The position numbers and the translations under genes are program-made. The notes under the pieces are model-generated. The model was given only the letters and a program-made list of their open reading frames with translations. It had not been told where the DNA came from and did not search any database. This document shows, one piece after another, positions 1 to 10,015 of a stretch of 64,000 nt of DNA. How positions within the stretch are numbered: the first letter of the stretch is position 1; each line of letters starts with the position of its first letter. Source of the DNA: Cytobacillus horneckiae. GTDB taxonomy: Bacteria; Bacillota; Bacilli; Bacillales; Cytobacillaceae. The stretch lies in NCBI RefSeq assembly GCF_002835735.1, contig NZ_PISD01000016.1:62001-126000 (forward strand), in the 5' to 3' direction.

Positions 1-528
1 ATAGATTCGAAAGGGCTTGACTATATCCATTCAATCCGCGATGATGTGAAATCAATTCCTGCCGTACATGCTGCAATAATAAAATTAGCTGCGGTCTACA
101 TTCCAAAAAGAGAATGTTTAAAGCAACTTGGTACTAAATATATGACATTTACAGAACCTATACATTCACTTATTATCATCCCGATCTTCTCTGGAACCGT
201 CGTATTTGGCTATATTATCAGTTATAAATTTAATGATTGTCCAATTTTTGATCATGAATTGCTGTCACAGTTTACCCAATTTGGCAGATTGGTTGGAACG
301 ATATTTAACAAAGATTCCAAGGTAAATACATGCGCGCATTTAAGCAAAAGAGAAATTGAAGTCATGTCAATGCTTGCAAATGGAGAAATAATTAAGCAAG
401 TGGCTGATTCGCTGGAGATTAGTGAAGCAACCATAAAACAATATATAAAATCAGCTATTAAAAAATTAGGTGTAAAAAATAGAACGCAAGCGGTAGCTGA
501 ATTAATAAGACAAGGAATAATATTATAG
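1..528 (+). CDS. LuxR-type transcriptional regulator, C-terminal part (5' end outside window)
   Basis: The reading frame is open from base 1, so the true start lies upstream and the GTG at position 46 is probably internal. The first ~100 residues look like the end of a GAF-like sensory domain. The last ~60 residues are a LuxR/GerE helix-turn-helix: a 'LSKREIEVMSMLANGE' first helix and a recognition helix in 'EISEATIKQYIKSAIKKLGV'. The closing 'NRTQAVAELIRQGII' is typical of NarL/LuxR DNA-binding domains. It is presumably a DNA-binding regulator. Its signal and targets cannot be told from this fragment. It ends just before a bidirectional terminator shared with convergent parC. Confidence 0.75.
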   Translation: MDSKGLDYIHSIRDDVKSIPAVHAAIIKLAAVYIPKRECLKQLGTKYMTFTEPIHSLIIIPIFSGTVVFGYIISYKFNDCPIFDHELLSQFTQFGRLVGTIFNKDSKVNTCAHLSKREIEVMSMLANGEIIKQVADSLEISEATIKQYIKSAIKKLGVKNRTQAVAELIRQGIIL

Positions 529-540
529 CTTGATGTAAAA

Positions 541-573
541 AAACAAGGATGAGCTTGCGGCTCATCCTTGTTT
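541..573. terminator. Bidirectional rho-independent terminator
   Basis: A perfect 14-bp stem (541-554 with 560-573) closes a 5-base loop. A-tract and T-tract ends on each side make it usable in both directions. It separates the convergent LuxR-type gene and parC. Confidence 0.85.
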
Positions 574-582
574 AATCATTAC

Positions 583-3018
583 TTACTCAATTGATTCTTT
601 CTCAACTAACCATACTTCTTTCACTTTGCCATTATCTGTTTCGTCAACTATAAAGGAACCATTTGAATAACGGTCATTATATCTAATGTTCATGACATTG
701 GTAGATTCGATGTTTCCTTTTTCTGTTGCAATAAATACTTCATCTTGTGCTTTAGCTATGGCCATCCCTACGACTCTGTGAGGGTTGGACTTTAACTCTC
801 TAAGCATGACAACGCCGCGTTTTGCTCGTGATGTTTTTTCAAATTCTGCTAACTTCATTTTTTTAATTGCCCCGCGCTGCGTAGCAATCACAACGGCTTC
901 CCCTTTTTCATCATGGATGATTCCGCCGCCTATCACAAAATCTCCATCTTTAAGGTTAATTCCTTTTACACCAGCTGCTCGCGGCCCGACGATATTGACT
1001 TCCTGTTCATCAAACCACAGTCCATATCCTTGGGCTGTTGCAAGGAACAGCTCTTTAGCGCCGTCGGTTAAATGAACATCAATCAATTGGTCATCACCTT
1101 TTAGATTAAGGGCGACAAGTGTTTTAGAGAACCGCTGCGCTTTATATAATTTAAGCTCTGTTTTCTTAACCATTCCGAACTTTGTTACAAATAAAAGGAA
1201 GGATGACGATTTTTCAAAATCAGCAATTGGAATTGCCTTTATAATATATTCATCTCTATCAATTGGAATAATATTTGCCACATGCTGTCCTAGTTCTTTC
1301 CAGCGAATATCAGGGAGCTGATGGACAGGGCAATATAAGTAATTCCCTTTATTCGTAAACATAAGCATTACATCCGTTGTATTCATATCCAGCTTTGCTA
1401 ACAAGCGGTCGGAGTCCTTCATTGCTAAATCCTGACCGTTTGATGCTGCATAGGAACGCTGGCTTGTACGCTTCACATATCCTTCCTTCGTGACCGTTAC
1501 AACGACATCTTCACTGGCAACTAGAACTTCCAAGTTGATTTTGATTTCCTCTATCTCTGCTTGGATTTGTGTACGGCGAGTATCAGCAAATCGCTTTTTA
1601 ACATCTTTTAACTCTTTTTTTATAACGGATAGAAGTTTTTTCTCGCTTTGTAGTATAGCAGTAAGCTCTTCTACTTTTTGTGAAAGTTCATCAGCTTCTG
1701 CTCTCAAAGCGGTAATATCTGTATTTGTTAATCGATAAAGCTGCAAGGAAACAATGGCTTCTGCCTGAGGTTCAGTGAAAGCAAACTTTGCCATTAAGTT
1801 ATCCTTTGCGTCCCGCTTGTCTTTTGAAGCGCGAATCGCTGCAATCACTTCATCTAATATAGATAGTGCTTTTATTAATCCCTCTACGATATGCTGGCGG
1901 GCCTGTGCTTTATCTAAATCAAATTGAGTCCTTCTCGTGACAACTTCTTTTCTATGAGCAATATAGGCATCTAGAAGCTCTCTGAGACCCATCGTTTTTG
2001 GATGGCGATTATGAATGGCCACCATGTTGAAATTATACGTCACTTGCAAATCAGTATGTTTATACAAATAATGAAGGACGCCTTCGGGATCTGCATCTTT
2101 CTTTAATTCGACGACGATTCTTAATCCTGTGCGGTCTGTTTCATCACGAACCTCTGCGATTCCTTCGATTTTTCTATCTAGACGAAATTCGTCCATTTTC
2201 TTTACTAAATTCGCTTTATTTACCTCATAAGGGATTTCAGTAATAACAATTTGCTTCTTCCCTCCGCGAATTTCTTCAAAATCCGCTTTTCCGCGAATGA
2301 TAATTTTGCCTTTGCCTGTTTCATAGGCTTTCTTTATACCTTCCACACCTTGAATGATACCACCTGTTGGAAAATCAGGTCCTTTTATATGCTCCATTAA
2401 TTCATCAATTGAACAACCGGGCTTATCCATGCGTAAAATAACGCCATCGATCACTTCATTAAGGTGATGCGGCGGTATCTCAGTGGCATATCCTGCTGAA
2501 ATTCCAGTTGATCCATTTACAAGCAAGTTTGGATACGTTGCTGGAAGCACTGTTGGCTCGTTTGACGTATCATCAAAGTTTGGTATGAAATCAACCGTTC
2601 TCTTTTCGATGTCCTTCAGTAATTCTGATGAGATACGGGAGAGCCTTGCTTCAGTATAACGCATCGCAGCTGGCGGATCGCCGTCAATGCTGCCGTTATT
2701 ACCGTGCATTTCAATCAATAAATTTCTAAGCTTCCATTCTTGACTCATTCTCACCATTGCATCATAAACAGATGAATCACCATGGGGATGATAATTACCT
2801 ATTACATTTCCTACGGTCTTGGCGGACTTTCTAAAGCCTTTTTCATGTGTATTGCCTTCAACATGCATGGCGTAAAGAATGCGTCTTTGAACAGGCTTTA
2901 AGCCGTCCCTGGCATCTGGCAGGGCACGATCTTGAATAATATACTTACTATATCTGCCGAAACGGTCACCAAGGACATCCTCTAGTGGCAGATCACGAAA
3001 TTGTTCTACACTGCTCAT
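583..3018 (-). CDS. parC: DNA topoisomerase IV subunit A
   Basis: The 811-residue ParC carries the breakage-reunion activity of topoisomerase IV, which decatenates daughter chromosomes together with ParE. The catalytic tyrosine is Tyr121 in '[11 protein letters not shown]'. The quinolone-resistance region reads '[14 protein letters not shown]', with Ser82 and Asp86 at the usual resistance positions, so no known resistance substitution is visible. The C-terminal third (from about residue 500) has the repeated strands of the beta-pinwheel DNA-wrapping domain. Its ATG overlaps the parE TGA by 4 bases (ATGA), so the two are translationally coupled. Length and gene order match B. subtilis. Confidence 0.97.
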   Translation of the reverse strand: MSSVEQFRDLPLEDVLGDRFGRYSKYIIQDRALPDARDGLKPVQRRILYAMHVEGNTHEKGFRKSAKTVGNVIGNYHPHGDSSVYDAMVRMSQEWKLRNLLIEMHGNNGSIDGDPPAAMRYTEARLSRISSELLKDIEKRTVDFIPNFDDTSNEPTVLPATYPNLLVNGSTGISAGYATEIPPHHLNEVIDGVILRMDKPGCSIDELMEHIKGPDFPTGGIIQGVEGIKKAYETGKGKIIIRGKADFEEIRGGKKQIVITEIPYEVNKANLVKKMDEFRLDRKIEGIAEVRDETDRTGLRIVVELKKDADPEGVLHYLYKHTDLQVTYNFNMVAIHNRHPKTMGLRELLDAYIAHRKEVVTRRTQFDLDKAQARQHIVEGLIKALSILDEVIAAIRASKDKRDAKDNLMAKFAFTEPQAEAIVSLQLYRLTNTDITALRAEADELSQKVEELTAILQSEKKLLSVIKKELKDVKKRFADTRRTQIQAEIEEIKINLEVLVASEDVVVTVTKEGYVKRTSQRSYAASNGQDLAMKDSDRLLAKLDMNTTDVMLMFTNKGNYLYCPVHQLPDIRWKELGQHVANIIPIDRDEYIIKAIPIADFEKSSSFLLFVTKFGMVKKTELKLYKAQRFSKTLVALNLKGDDQLIDVHLTDGAKELFLATAQGYGLWFDEQEVNIVGPRAAGVKGINLKDGDFVIGGGIIHDEKGEAVVIATQRGAIKKMKLAEFEKTSRAKRGVVMLRELKSNPHRVVGMAIAKAQDEVFIATEKGNIESTNVMNIRYNDRYSNGSFIVDETDNGKVKEVWLVEKESIE

Positions 3019-4991
3019 GAGTCAACCTCCTCAGCTACCGAAATATTTTCATTTTCTAAAATGCTGCCATCTTCTTCTAAACCAAAGGCAACATTGGATT
3101 CAATCCATTTTCTTCGCGGTTCGACTTTATCCCCCATGAGTGTTGTTATTCGACGTTCTGCTCTAGCAGCATCGTCAATTTTCACTCTGATCAGCGTTCT
3201 CGTCTCAGGGTCCATCGTCGTCTCCCACAGCTGGTCGGCGTTCATTTCTCCAAGACCTTTATATCGTTGGATAATATAGCCTTTGCCGACTTTTTTTATT
3301 GCATCTGGAAGATCATCATCGCTCCAGGCGTATTCAATTTTCTCATTTTTGCCTGTTCCTTTGCTCACCTTATATAAAGGCGGCAGGGCAATAAATACTT
3401 TACCCGCTTCAAGCAAAGGCTTCATATAGCGATAGAAAAAGGTTAAAAGCAGGACTTGGATATGAGCTCCGTCCGTATCTGCATCAGTCATGATAATGAC
3501 TTTATCATAATTGATATCATCAATGGTAAAATCTGCGCCTACGCCTGCGCCTACGGCATGAATTATTGTATTAATTTCCTCATTTTTAAATATATCTGCC
3601 AGTTTAGCTTTTTCGGTATTGATTACTTTTCCCCGCAATGGCAAGACAGCTTGAAAGCGGCGATCGCGACCTTGTTTCGCTGAACCTCCGGCTGAATCTC
3701 CCTCTACTAAATAAAGCTCATTTTTCGCAGGATTACGGGATTGTGCTGGTGTTAATTTACCTGATAATACTGCTTCTGTGCGCTTTTTCTTCTTTCCTCC
3801 GCGTGCGTCTTCACGCGCCTTTCTTGCAGCCTCTCTTGCTTGAAAAGCTTTAATCGCCTTTTTAATCAATAGTGAACTAGTTTCCGGATTTTCTTCGAGA
3901 AAATATGATAAATATTCCGATACAACCGCATCGACTGCCGACCGCGCTTCGCTTGTGCCGAGCTTTCCTTTTGTTTGTCCCTCAAACTGAAGCAGCTCTT
4001 CTGGAACACGGACAGAAATGATCGCTGTAAATCCTTCTCTTAAATCTGAACCTTCAAGGTTTTTATCTTTTTCTTTCAAAAACTGAACCTTGCGTGCATA
4101 CTCATTGAACACTCTTGTCATAGCTGTTTTCGCACCGGCTTCATGAGTGCCGCCGTCTTTTGTGCGAACATTATTAACAAAAGATAATACATTTTCCGAA
4201 TAGCCGTCATTGAATTGGAATGAAAAATCCACTTCTATTCCATTATGCTGGCTCTCAAAGCTAACCACTTGATGAAGAACATCCTTTTCTTCATTTAAAT
4301 ACTCAACAAATGCTTCTATTCCATTTTCAAAATGGAATATTTCATGCTGATCATTACGTTCGTCAATAATCTCGATTTTCATGCCTTTAAGGAGAAAAGC
4401 AGATTCACGAAGGCGTTCGCATAGGGTTTCATAATTATATGTGGTTGAGGAAAAGATAGAAGCATCTGGTTTAAAGTGAATGGTCGTTCCAGTTTGATTT
4501 GTTTTTCCGACCTTTTCTAAAGTCGTAACAGGTACACCGCCATTTTCAAAGCGCTGCTCATACACGAAACCATCTCGCTTAATTTTAACAACGAGCCACT
4601 CAGATAGTGCATTTACAACTGAAGCACCTACACCATGCAGTCCACCGCTAGTTTTATATCCGCCTTGGCCAAATTTTCCGCCTGCGTGCAATACAGTCAG
4701 TATAACTTCAGGTGTTGGTTTTCCCATTTTATGCATTCCAGTCGGCATTCCTCGGCCTTTATCCTGGACGCTTATTGAATTATCTTTATGTATTTTGACA
4801 ATGATTTGATTACCGTACCCTGCAAGTGCTTCATCCACAGAGTTATCGACAATTTCGTATACAAGATGGTGAAGCCCCCTTGCATCCGTACTTCCAATGT
4901 ACATTCCGGGACGTTTTCTAACAGCTTCTAATCCCTCAAGTACTTGTATGGCATCATCATTATAGTCAAACACTTCCTGATTTCTTGCCAC
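3015..4991 (-). CDS. parE: DNA topoisomerase IV subunit B
   Basis: ParE is the ATPase subunit of topoisomerase IV. From the chosen start it has 658 residues. The GHKL ATPase domain carries the Mg-binding Asn (about residue 50, '[11 protein letters not shown]') and the '[12 protein letters not shown]' lid. The TOPRIM domain has 'EGDSAGGS' near 430 and 'DADTDG' near 503. I chose the GTG at 4991 because it gives '[24 protein letters not shown]', which aligns with B. subtilis ParE, and because AAAGGGG sits 7 bases upstream. The frame stays open to 5060, but that extension runs into a dispersed repeat and is unlikely to be translated. An ATG at 4997 is an alternative. Confidence 0.96.
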   Translation of the reverse strand: MARNQEVFDYNDDAIQVLEGLEAVRKRPGMYIGSTDARGLHHLVYEIVDNSVDEALAGYGNQIIVKIHKDNSISVQDKGRGMPTGMHKMGKPTPEVILTVLHAGGKFGQGGYKTSGGLHGVGASVVNALSEWLVVKIKRDGFVYEQRFENGGVPVTTLEKVGKTNQTGTTIHFKPDASIFSSTTYNYETLCERLRESAFLLKGMKIEIIDERNDQHEIFHFENGIEAFVEYLNEEKDVLHQVVSFESQHNGIEVDFSFQFNDGYSENVLSFVNNVRTKDGGTHEAGAKTAMTRVFNEYARKVQFLKEKDKNLEGSDLREGFTAIISVRVPEELLQFEGQTKGKLGTSEARSAVDAVVSEYLSYFLEENPETSSLLIKKAIKAFQAREAARKAREDARGGKKKKRTEAVLSGKLTPAQSRNPAKNELYLVEGDSAGGSAKQGRDRRFQAVLPLRGKVINTEKAKLADIFKNEEINTIIHAVGAGVGADFTIDDINYDKVIIMTDADTDGAHIQVLLLTFFYRYMKPLLEAGKVFIALPPLYKVSKGTGKNEKIEYAWSDDDLPDAIKKVGKGYIIQRYKGLGEMNADQLWETTMDPETRTLIRVKIDDAARAERRITTLMGDKVEPRRKWIESNVAFGLEEDGSILENENISVAEEVDS

Positions 4992-5042
4992 AAACATACC
5001 CCTTTCATCTCTAACAAAAACAGTAGTCATTCCTATACGGTG

Positions 5043-5205
5043 ATAAAGTGAAACTTCCATCAGTAAGGGTTTTCCTTCATCCTCAACTGATGGTTAGTTG
5101 AACCAATCGGGCGCATGCGGCAGTTGGTCCCCACATATTCTTTATGATTCCCTATAAAGTACTTGAACTTGGGGTCTTACTGCCCGTTAATGCGGGATAA
5201 CTTAA
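5043..5205 (+). repeat. Structured intergenic repeat element, long copy
   Basis: This 160-base block between parE and yneT has several stacked inverted repeats: CCATCAGT (5057-5064) with ACTGATGG (5086-5093); ACCAA with TTGGT around a GC-rich loop (5102-5128); CTTTAT with ATAAAG inside CCCCA...TGGGG (about 5130-5175); and CCCG with CGGG near 5182-5196. Its first 40 bases recur at 25383-25422 with 37/40 identity. It looks like a mobile or RNA-forming dispersed repeat. I recall similar units in other Bacillaceae but cannot name a family. The rest of the 4992-5516 gap shows only AT-rich sequence and the yneT terminator. Confidence 0.6.
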
Positions 5206-5477
5206 AATAGTTTTCTTCTGTTCTACGTAATGATTATCCAATACATAGAAATTGATTATATCACATTACCACACGTATCATCATACATCATTCTTATCGG
5301 TTTTATATTCGTTTAATAAAATAAAAATCCTCTTTTTATAAGGAATCACCTCAGATAGAACATCTGTTCCCTTTAAAGAGTTTACCATAAATAATCATGG
5401 CATATTAACTTCATTTTAGCTAATAATTTCATTTTAGCAAATGATAGACAGATTTTTCATCATGTTTCAAGTGAATG

Positions 5478-5508
5478 AAAAAGCATGAGATCGATAATGA
5501 TCTCATGC
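5478..5508 (-). terminator. Terminator of yneT
   Basis: A perfect 10-bp stem, GCATGAGATC with GATCTCATGC, closes a 6-base loop and is followed on the minus strand by five T. Confidence 0.8.
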
Positions 5509-5516
5509 AGCATAAA

Positions 5517-5930
5517 TTATTTCGTCAACGCATGTTCTACCTTTATGCAACGGTCCATAATAACCGTATAGCCTTTGGTTTTTAATGAATGAAAGATATC
5601 TTCATCAATGACTCCAAGCTGGGTCCAAAAAATATCAGCATCCACTTTCGTAAATTGTTCGGCTAACTCAGGCAGAAATTGAGAGCGTCTAAATACGTTT
5701 ACTATATCAATATGGCCTTCAATTTCTTCGATAGTACTTACCGCTTTTTCTCCTAATGCTTCTGTTATATTTGGATTGACAGGGATGATTTCATATCCCG
5801 CTTTCTGCATAGCCTCTGAAACCATATATGAAGTTCGATCTGGATTATCACTTAGGCCTACAACCGCAATCCGCTTCGCTTTTTTTAATATTTGCCCGAT
5901 TTCTGTACGTGATGGATTATCAATGCTCAT
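5517..5930 (-). CDS. yneT: CoA-binding domain protein, YneT family
   Basis: This 137-residue single-domain protein is a Rossmann-like CoA-binding module of the succinyl-CoA ligase alpha type. The nucleotide loop is 'IAVVGLSDNPDRTSYMV' (about residues 21-37), followed by 'GYEIIPVNPN' and the late 'DRCIKVEH' segment typical of the family. Homologues bind CoA, but no reaction is established. GGAGGGG lies just upstream of the ATG. It is a single-gene unit with its own terminator, in the same place as B. subtilis yneT. Confidence 0.9.
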   Translation of the reverse strand: MSIDNPSRTEIGQILKKAKRIAVVGLSDNPDRTSYMVSEAMQKAGYEIIPVNPNITEALGEKAVSTIEEIEGHIDIVNVFRRSQFLPELAEQFTKVDADIFWTQLGVIDEDIFHSLKTKGYTVIMDRCIKVEHALTK

Positions 5931-6069
5931 TTAAACCCCTCCGATAAATTCATAATGAAATGTTCAATAACAATCAACTATTCATGCGCTTCCATTTTAC
6001 TCGATATTGGCAGGATATGCTAATTTTCAGCCTGGTTCATTGCCCAGCTCCTACTAATGCGAGCTTTTC

Positions 6070-7797
6070 TTATTGTTTTTCTTCATTTTCATCTTCCATT
6101 TTTAAAGCGGTCCATGCTGTTTCATCAGCAAAATATCTTGACCATGTTGCCACGCCAGCAAGTTCATAATCCATAGCTAATTCTGCGCGTTTTGATAATG
6201 AAAGCTCGTCTTCAAGCCATACTTTATACAATTTTCTTTCTTCTTCATCATAGTGTTCCGCATAATTCTGCCCTGTATCTGCGTCATATCTTGGCTGTGC
6301 ATTTTTATCCTCCAGCCATTCCTTTACTTTGCTCATAGATACAGCCTTTGAAGAAATTTCACCAGCTTCATTTTCTTCCCAAATTCTCGTATATAAAGGA
6401 ACACCTAAAATTAACTGTTCATTTGGGACAATCTCAAGTAACTGCTGCAAATTATTTTCCACCCATGGTATGGATGCGACGCTTCCGGCAATAGGTGAGG
6501 TAGCCCAATGTTCATCGTATGCCATTACAACCAAATAGTCGACGATCTCTGCCAGCTTCTCGCGCTCATAAAATGCTGACCAATTCCCGCTTGATGAAAT
6601 AAACGTAATATCCATTGATACGATTAATCCTTCTTGGTGAAAAGCCGCACTTGCTTCTCTAACAAACTGTGTAATAAGCGGACCATCCTCTTCATTGACA
6701 TTCTCAATATCAATATTGATTCCTTCCATTTTATATTGTTTACTAAATGAAACTAGCTGATCAATAATCGCTTTCCGTGTATCAAACGATTGTAATGCTG
6801 CATGTGTGAGGTCCGGATCAAACGCGTTGGAGAAAAGCCCCCATAATTTATACCCTTCCTCGCTGGCCCAGCTTGCAAATTCCTTGGAGGCGAGATTTTT
6901 CACTTTCCCCTTCTCATTTTCTAATTCAAACCATGTAGGCGATAATATATTTACACCCGGCATGTCTGGCATGGAGCTAGTTTTAGGATTTTTTGTGTAT
7001 ACAGCTTCCCAAGTTAGATGGATAGGTTCGTCATATATTGGCCGTTCAACTTCTTTTATTTCCTTACCAGTATCAACTTCAATCGTTTCCAGTTTTTTAA
7101 CGAGAGACTGTTGAATATAGCCCGCTTCACCACTTTTCTTTCTTATAAGATAATAGCCTTCCGCTTCTCCTTCGATATAAACCTCTTCATTGCTCGATAC
7201 TCGGGAAACATATGGGGAACGATGCGTAGATTCTATTCTCAATCTGGCATCCTCTTCTTTTATATCTTTATTTACAATTTTTCCGAGTATAAGGCCTTCA
7301 CCATCTCTTTTAATCCATATTGCTTCCGTTTCAGGCATGATAGTTACTTTAATATCATAAATTTCTTCAATTAATGAGACAGGAAGATAACTTGCCCCGT
7401 TTTTTTCAATAAAGCCTGGTAATCCAGCGTCTTTTTTTTCTCCATCTACAATATAAGAGCTCGATTGAAACGGTATTTTTATCGTGTTATTTCCCTCAAC
7501 TATGATGATCGAATCTGTTGGTTCATCATAGTAAATACTGTCATCCAATTGCTCCTTAATAAAGGCAATAGGAATATACAAGGAGTCATCAATGTGTATG
7601 GCATTTCCAGCTTGTTCTCCATTTATGATGATAGGATTTTCTCCTTTAAACAATTCAATTTTTTCATTAGATGAAAACGAGAAAATCATGAACATAAATG
7701 CTGCTGCAGCAAGTAAAAATGCGCATAGTAGAGCGACCAAAACCTTTTTCTTAGACTTTGGCACTTTCTTTATATCTATTTGTCTTTTCAAAAGCAT
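6070..7797 (-). CDS. Membrane-anchored glycoside hydrolase family 18 protein with stalk and SH3 domains
   Basis: From the ATG at 7797 (preceded by AGGGGGG) the protein has 575 residues. It starts with a basic stretch and a single membrane anchor (about 19-42). A copper-amine-oxidase-N-like 'stalk' domain follows (about 50-165), then an SH3-like region (about 185-240). The GH18 barrel runs from about 260 to the end. The catalytic motif 'EGINIDIEN' places the acid at Glu365, and later blocks 'VVMAYDEHW' and 'GVPLYTRIWEE' match spore or cell-wall GH18 enzymes of the SleL/YaaH/YdhD type. I infer peptidoglycan or chitin-like glycan hydrolysis outside the membrane. An upstream in-frame extension to 7932 lacks a ribosome site and would bury the anchor. 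Confidence 0.85.
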   Translation of the reverse strand: MLLKRQIDIKKVPKSKKKVLVALLCAFLLAAAAFMFMIFSFSSNEKIELFKGENPIIINGEQAGNAIHIDDSLYIPIAFIKEQLDDSIYYDEPTDSIIIVEGNNTIKIPFQSSSYIVDGEKKDAGLPGFIEKNGASYLPVSLIEEIYDIKVTIMPETEAIWIKRDGEGLILGKIVNKDIKEEDARLRIESTHRSPYVSRVSSNEEVYIEGEAEGYYLIRKKSGEAGYIQQSLVKKLETIEVDTGKEIKEVERPIYDEPIHLTWEAVYTKNPKTSSMPDMPGVNILSPTWFELENEKGKVKNLASKEFASWASEEGYKLWGLFSNAFDPDLTHAALQSFDTRKAIIDQLVSFSKQYKMEGINIDIENVNEEDGPLITQFVREASAAFHQEGLIVSMDITFISSSGNWSAFYEREKLAEIVDYLVVMAYDEHWATSPIAGSVASIPWVENNLQQLLEIVPNEQLILGVPLYTRIWEENEAGEISSKAVSMSKVKEWLEDKNAQPRYDADTGQNYAEHYDEEERKLYKVWLEDELSLSKRAELAMDYELAGVATWSRYFADETAWTALKMEDENEEKQ

Positions 7798-8019
7798 AAT
7801 CCCCCCTGATACTATCGTACATAATCGGTTAATTGATTTAAACCCCTCATTATAAAAACGTAATTTAATAGTAAAAGGTTTCATATAATAGTAACAAGCT
7901 TTATTCAAAAGGAATTTGATTGTAAAAAACAAGAAATATTTATAAAAATGGACATGGTGCGAACACTAGTTTACATGATACAATATAGAAACTGTACATA
8001 AAGTGTGGAGGAGAGTTTT

Positions 8020-8616
8020 ATGACACTAGAAGTAATATTCATTTTTATTGCAGCTTACCTTCTCGGCTCAATCCCGTCTGGACTGATTGTCGGTAAAGCT
8101 TTTTATGGAATTGACATTAGGGAACATGGCAGCGGCAACTTAGGTGGGACGAACACCTTTCGAACGCTAGGAAAGAAAGCTGGGTTTATTGTAACAATAG
8201 CTGATATATTAAAGGGAACATTAGCAGCCTTGCTGCCGTTTTTCTTTGATTTAGGCATTCATCAAGTCATCGTTGGTATTTTCGCAGTGATTGGTCATAT
8301 GTACCCGATATTTGCAGGCTTTAAAGGCGGTAAGGCAGTCGCCACTTCTGCGGGAGTCGTCCTTGCATTCGTGCCATTAATGTTTGCAGTCGTTGTAGTC
8401 GTATTTTTAATCAGCCTATTTATTACCCAATATGTATCTCTTTCTTCAATGATCGGTGGCATTGTAGCACTAATATGCGCGCTCATTATCGGAGATCCAA
8501 TACTTATTACTATCGTGGCGATTATGACAATATTCATCATTTATCGACACCGTACAAATATATCGAGAATCTTGCAAAAAACTGAACCGAAAGTCAACTT
8601 TTTTAGAAAACATTAA
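8020..8616 (+). CDS. plsY: Acyl-phosphate:glycerol-3-phosphate acyltransferase
   Basis: PlsY moves the acyl group from acyl-phosphate to glycerol-3-phosphate, the first membrane step of phospholipid synthesis. The 198-residue protein is almost wholly hydrophobic, with about five membrane segments. The family loops are all visible: '[13 protein letters not shown]', '[18 protein letters not shown]' and '[22 protein letters not shown]'. The ATG at 8020 is chosen because GTGGAGGA lies 8 bases upstream; a GTG within that site is not a likely start. It faces away from the GH18 gene and corresponds to B. subtilis yneS. Confidence 0.95.
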   Translation: MTLEVIFIFIAAYLLGSIPSGLIVGKAFYGIDIREHGSGNLGGTNTFRTLGKKAGFIVTIADILKGTLAALLPFFFDLGIHQVIVGIFAVIGHMYPIFAGFKGGKAVATSAGVVLAFVPLMFAVVVVVFLISLFITQYVSLSSMIGGIVALICALIIGDPILITIVAIMTIFIIYRHRTNISRILQKTEPKVNFFRKH

Positions 8617-8642
8617 AACAGCAGATCATCTGCTGTTTTTTT
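8615..8642 (+). terminator. Terminator of plsY
   Basis: The stem AAAACAGCAGA with TCTGCTGTTTT is followed by a T-run. A second hairpin, AAAACAGTT with AACTGTTTT, lies at 8668-8691 and may act as a backup. Confidence 0.85.
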
Positions 8643-8767
8643 ATGTATAAAAGTATAAAAATACAATAAAACAGTTCCTATTAACTGTTTTAATTTCTTT
8701 AAACTCCAATTGAAACAGATTGGATTTCTTTGGTATTATTATAGATGTAAAAACAATACTTGTTTAA

Positions 8768-8774
8768 TGTCGAA
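8768..8774 (+). promoter_or_regulatory. Possible Spo0A box upstream of the kinase gene
   Basis: TGTCGAA matches the core 0A box (TGNCGAA) in the 240-base gap before a sporulation-type kinase. A 7-base match is weak on its own. A hairpin at 8831-8850 (AACTGAA with TTCAGTT) followed by CGCTTTT lies in the presumed leader. Confidence 0.3.
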
Positions 8775-8886
8775 ACATATTCCAACATTTATTAACATAA
8801 TCTGATTGGATTTTGCATAGATTGAATTAAAACTGAACTCACCTTCAGTTCGCTTTTAAATCTATTTTTTTAAGGATGATCATTGC

Positions 8887-9981
8887 ATGTATTTAACAGA
8901 TACTATTTTAAAAGACTTGCCTTTCCCATATTTCCTTATTGATGAAACCAATCATATTGTATCTACATCACTATCAAATCAAAACGGTTTGATTGGGCAG
9001 CCATTTATTAAATTAATTAAATTAGAAGATATCGCGTATTTCTGCGCATTGCGAAATGATCGATCTGTATTAAATATGCAGCTGCTTTTTTCTGATACGT
9101 ATTTTAATTATCGCGTATATATCGTACCTGAAAATCAGCGCTCACATTTGTTTTGTTACCCGCTATTTGATAATTTCACGCAGAATATTGAAAAAGACAC
9201 TGAGGAATTAGAAAAAAAATTACTAAAGTTTAGTATGGAGTTAAATGAAAAGAAAAAGCTTATAAATAAGACTGCGTTGAAAATTAATGAGGCCAACTTT
9301 TCCAATGAGTATGCCACAAATCTAAGTACTTTGGCAGCATCTATGGCTCATGAGATCAGAAACCCGTTAACAACAGTAAAAGGATTTCTCCAACTATTGA
9401 GACCGCATCTTATTGAATTAGGCAGAGAGGAATATGCCGATATTGCATTAGAAGAAATTAATCGCGCAAATGAAATCATTCATGAATTTTTAAATGCTGC
9501 TAAACCAACAGATCATAAGAAATCTATTATTCATTTAAATAAGATTGTAAGAGATACCTTATTATTATTTGAAAGCGAAGCAATTATTAAAAATACTTCT
9601 TTTTCTATAAAACTTTCGCAAGAGGATCCAACCATATACGGAGACGATAAACAATTAAAACAAGTATTGGTCAATCTTATCAAGAATGCGTTAGAAGCGA
9701 TAGAACCAAATCGCAGCAGTAAAGAAAACAAAATTACAATCACAGTTGGGATCATTGACGATTATTCATTTATTAACATCGTTGATACAGGGCTCGGCAT
9801 GACAAAAGAAACGATTAATAGTTTGTTTCAGCCGTTTTTCTCTACTAAAAAAAGCGGGACAGGCATTGGTTTATCGATATGCAAGCAAATTATTGAGGAA
9901 CACTCTGGAGAAATCAAAATCGAGTCCGATGTTGGCTGTGGCACAAAAATGCAAATACTTTTGCCTATTAAAAATAATTAA
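8887..9981 (+). CDS. Sensor histidine kinase, sporulation-kinase type
   Basis: The 364-residue protein has no membrane segment. It has a short PAS-like N-terminus ('LPFPYFLIDETNHIVSTS'), a coiled linker (about 100-140), and a HisKA domain with the phosphorylatable His155 in 'AASMAHEIRNPLTTVKGFLQ'. The HATPase domain has N box 'QVLVNLIKNALEAI', G1 'DTGLGMT' and G2 'GTGIGLSICKQI'. The 'MAHEIRNPLTTVKGFLQ' wording is that of the KinA/KinE-type kinases feeding the Spo0F phosphorelay, but the partner here is inferred. No response regulator gene is adjacent, which also fits an orphan phosphorelay kinase. Confidence 0.88.
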   Translation: MYLTDTILKDLPFPYFLIDETNHIVSTSLSNQNGLIGQPFIKLIKLEDIAYFCALRNDRSVLNMQLLFSDTYFNYRVYIVPENQRSHLFCYPLFDNFTQNIEKDTEELEKKLLKFSMELNEKKKLINKTALKINEANFSNEYATNLSTLAASMAHEIRNPLTTVKGFLQLLRPHLIELGREEYADIALEEINRANEIIHEFLNAAKPTDHKKSIIHLNKIVRDTLLLFESEAIIKNTSFSIKLSQEDPTIYGDDKQLKQVLVNLIKNALEAIEPNRSSKENKITITVGIIDDYSFINIVDTGLGMTKETINSLFQPFFSTKKSGTGIGLSICKQIIEEHSGEIKIESDVGCGTKMQILLPIKNN

Positions 9982-10013
9982 AGAGTCATCCGCTGCTGGA
10001 TGACTCTTTTAAT
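9980..10013. terminator. Bidirectional terminator between kinase gene and brnQ
   Basis: A 12-bp perfect stem, AAAGAGTCATCC with GGATGACTCTTT, closes a 6-base loop. Both convergent genes end beside it. Confidence 0.85.
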
Positions 10014-10015
10014 CT

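Noticed and set aside
4992..5060. N-terminal extension of ParE
   Set aside because: The extension lies partly in a dispersed repeat, has no homology to ParE, and a well-placed ribosome site supports GTG 4991.
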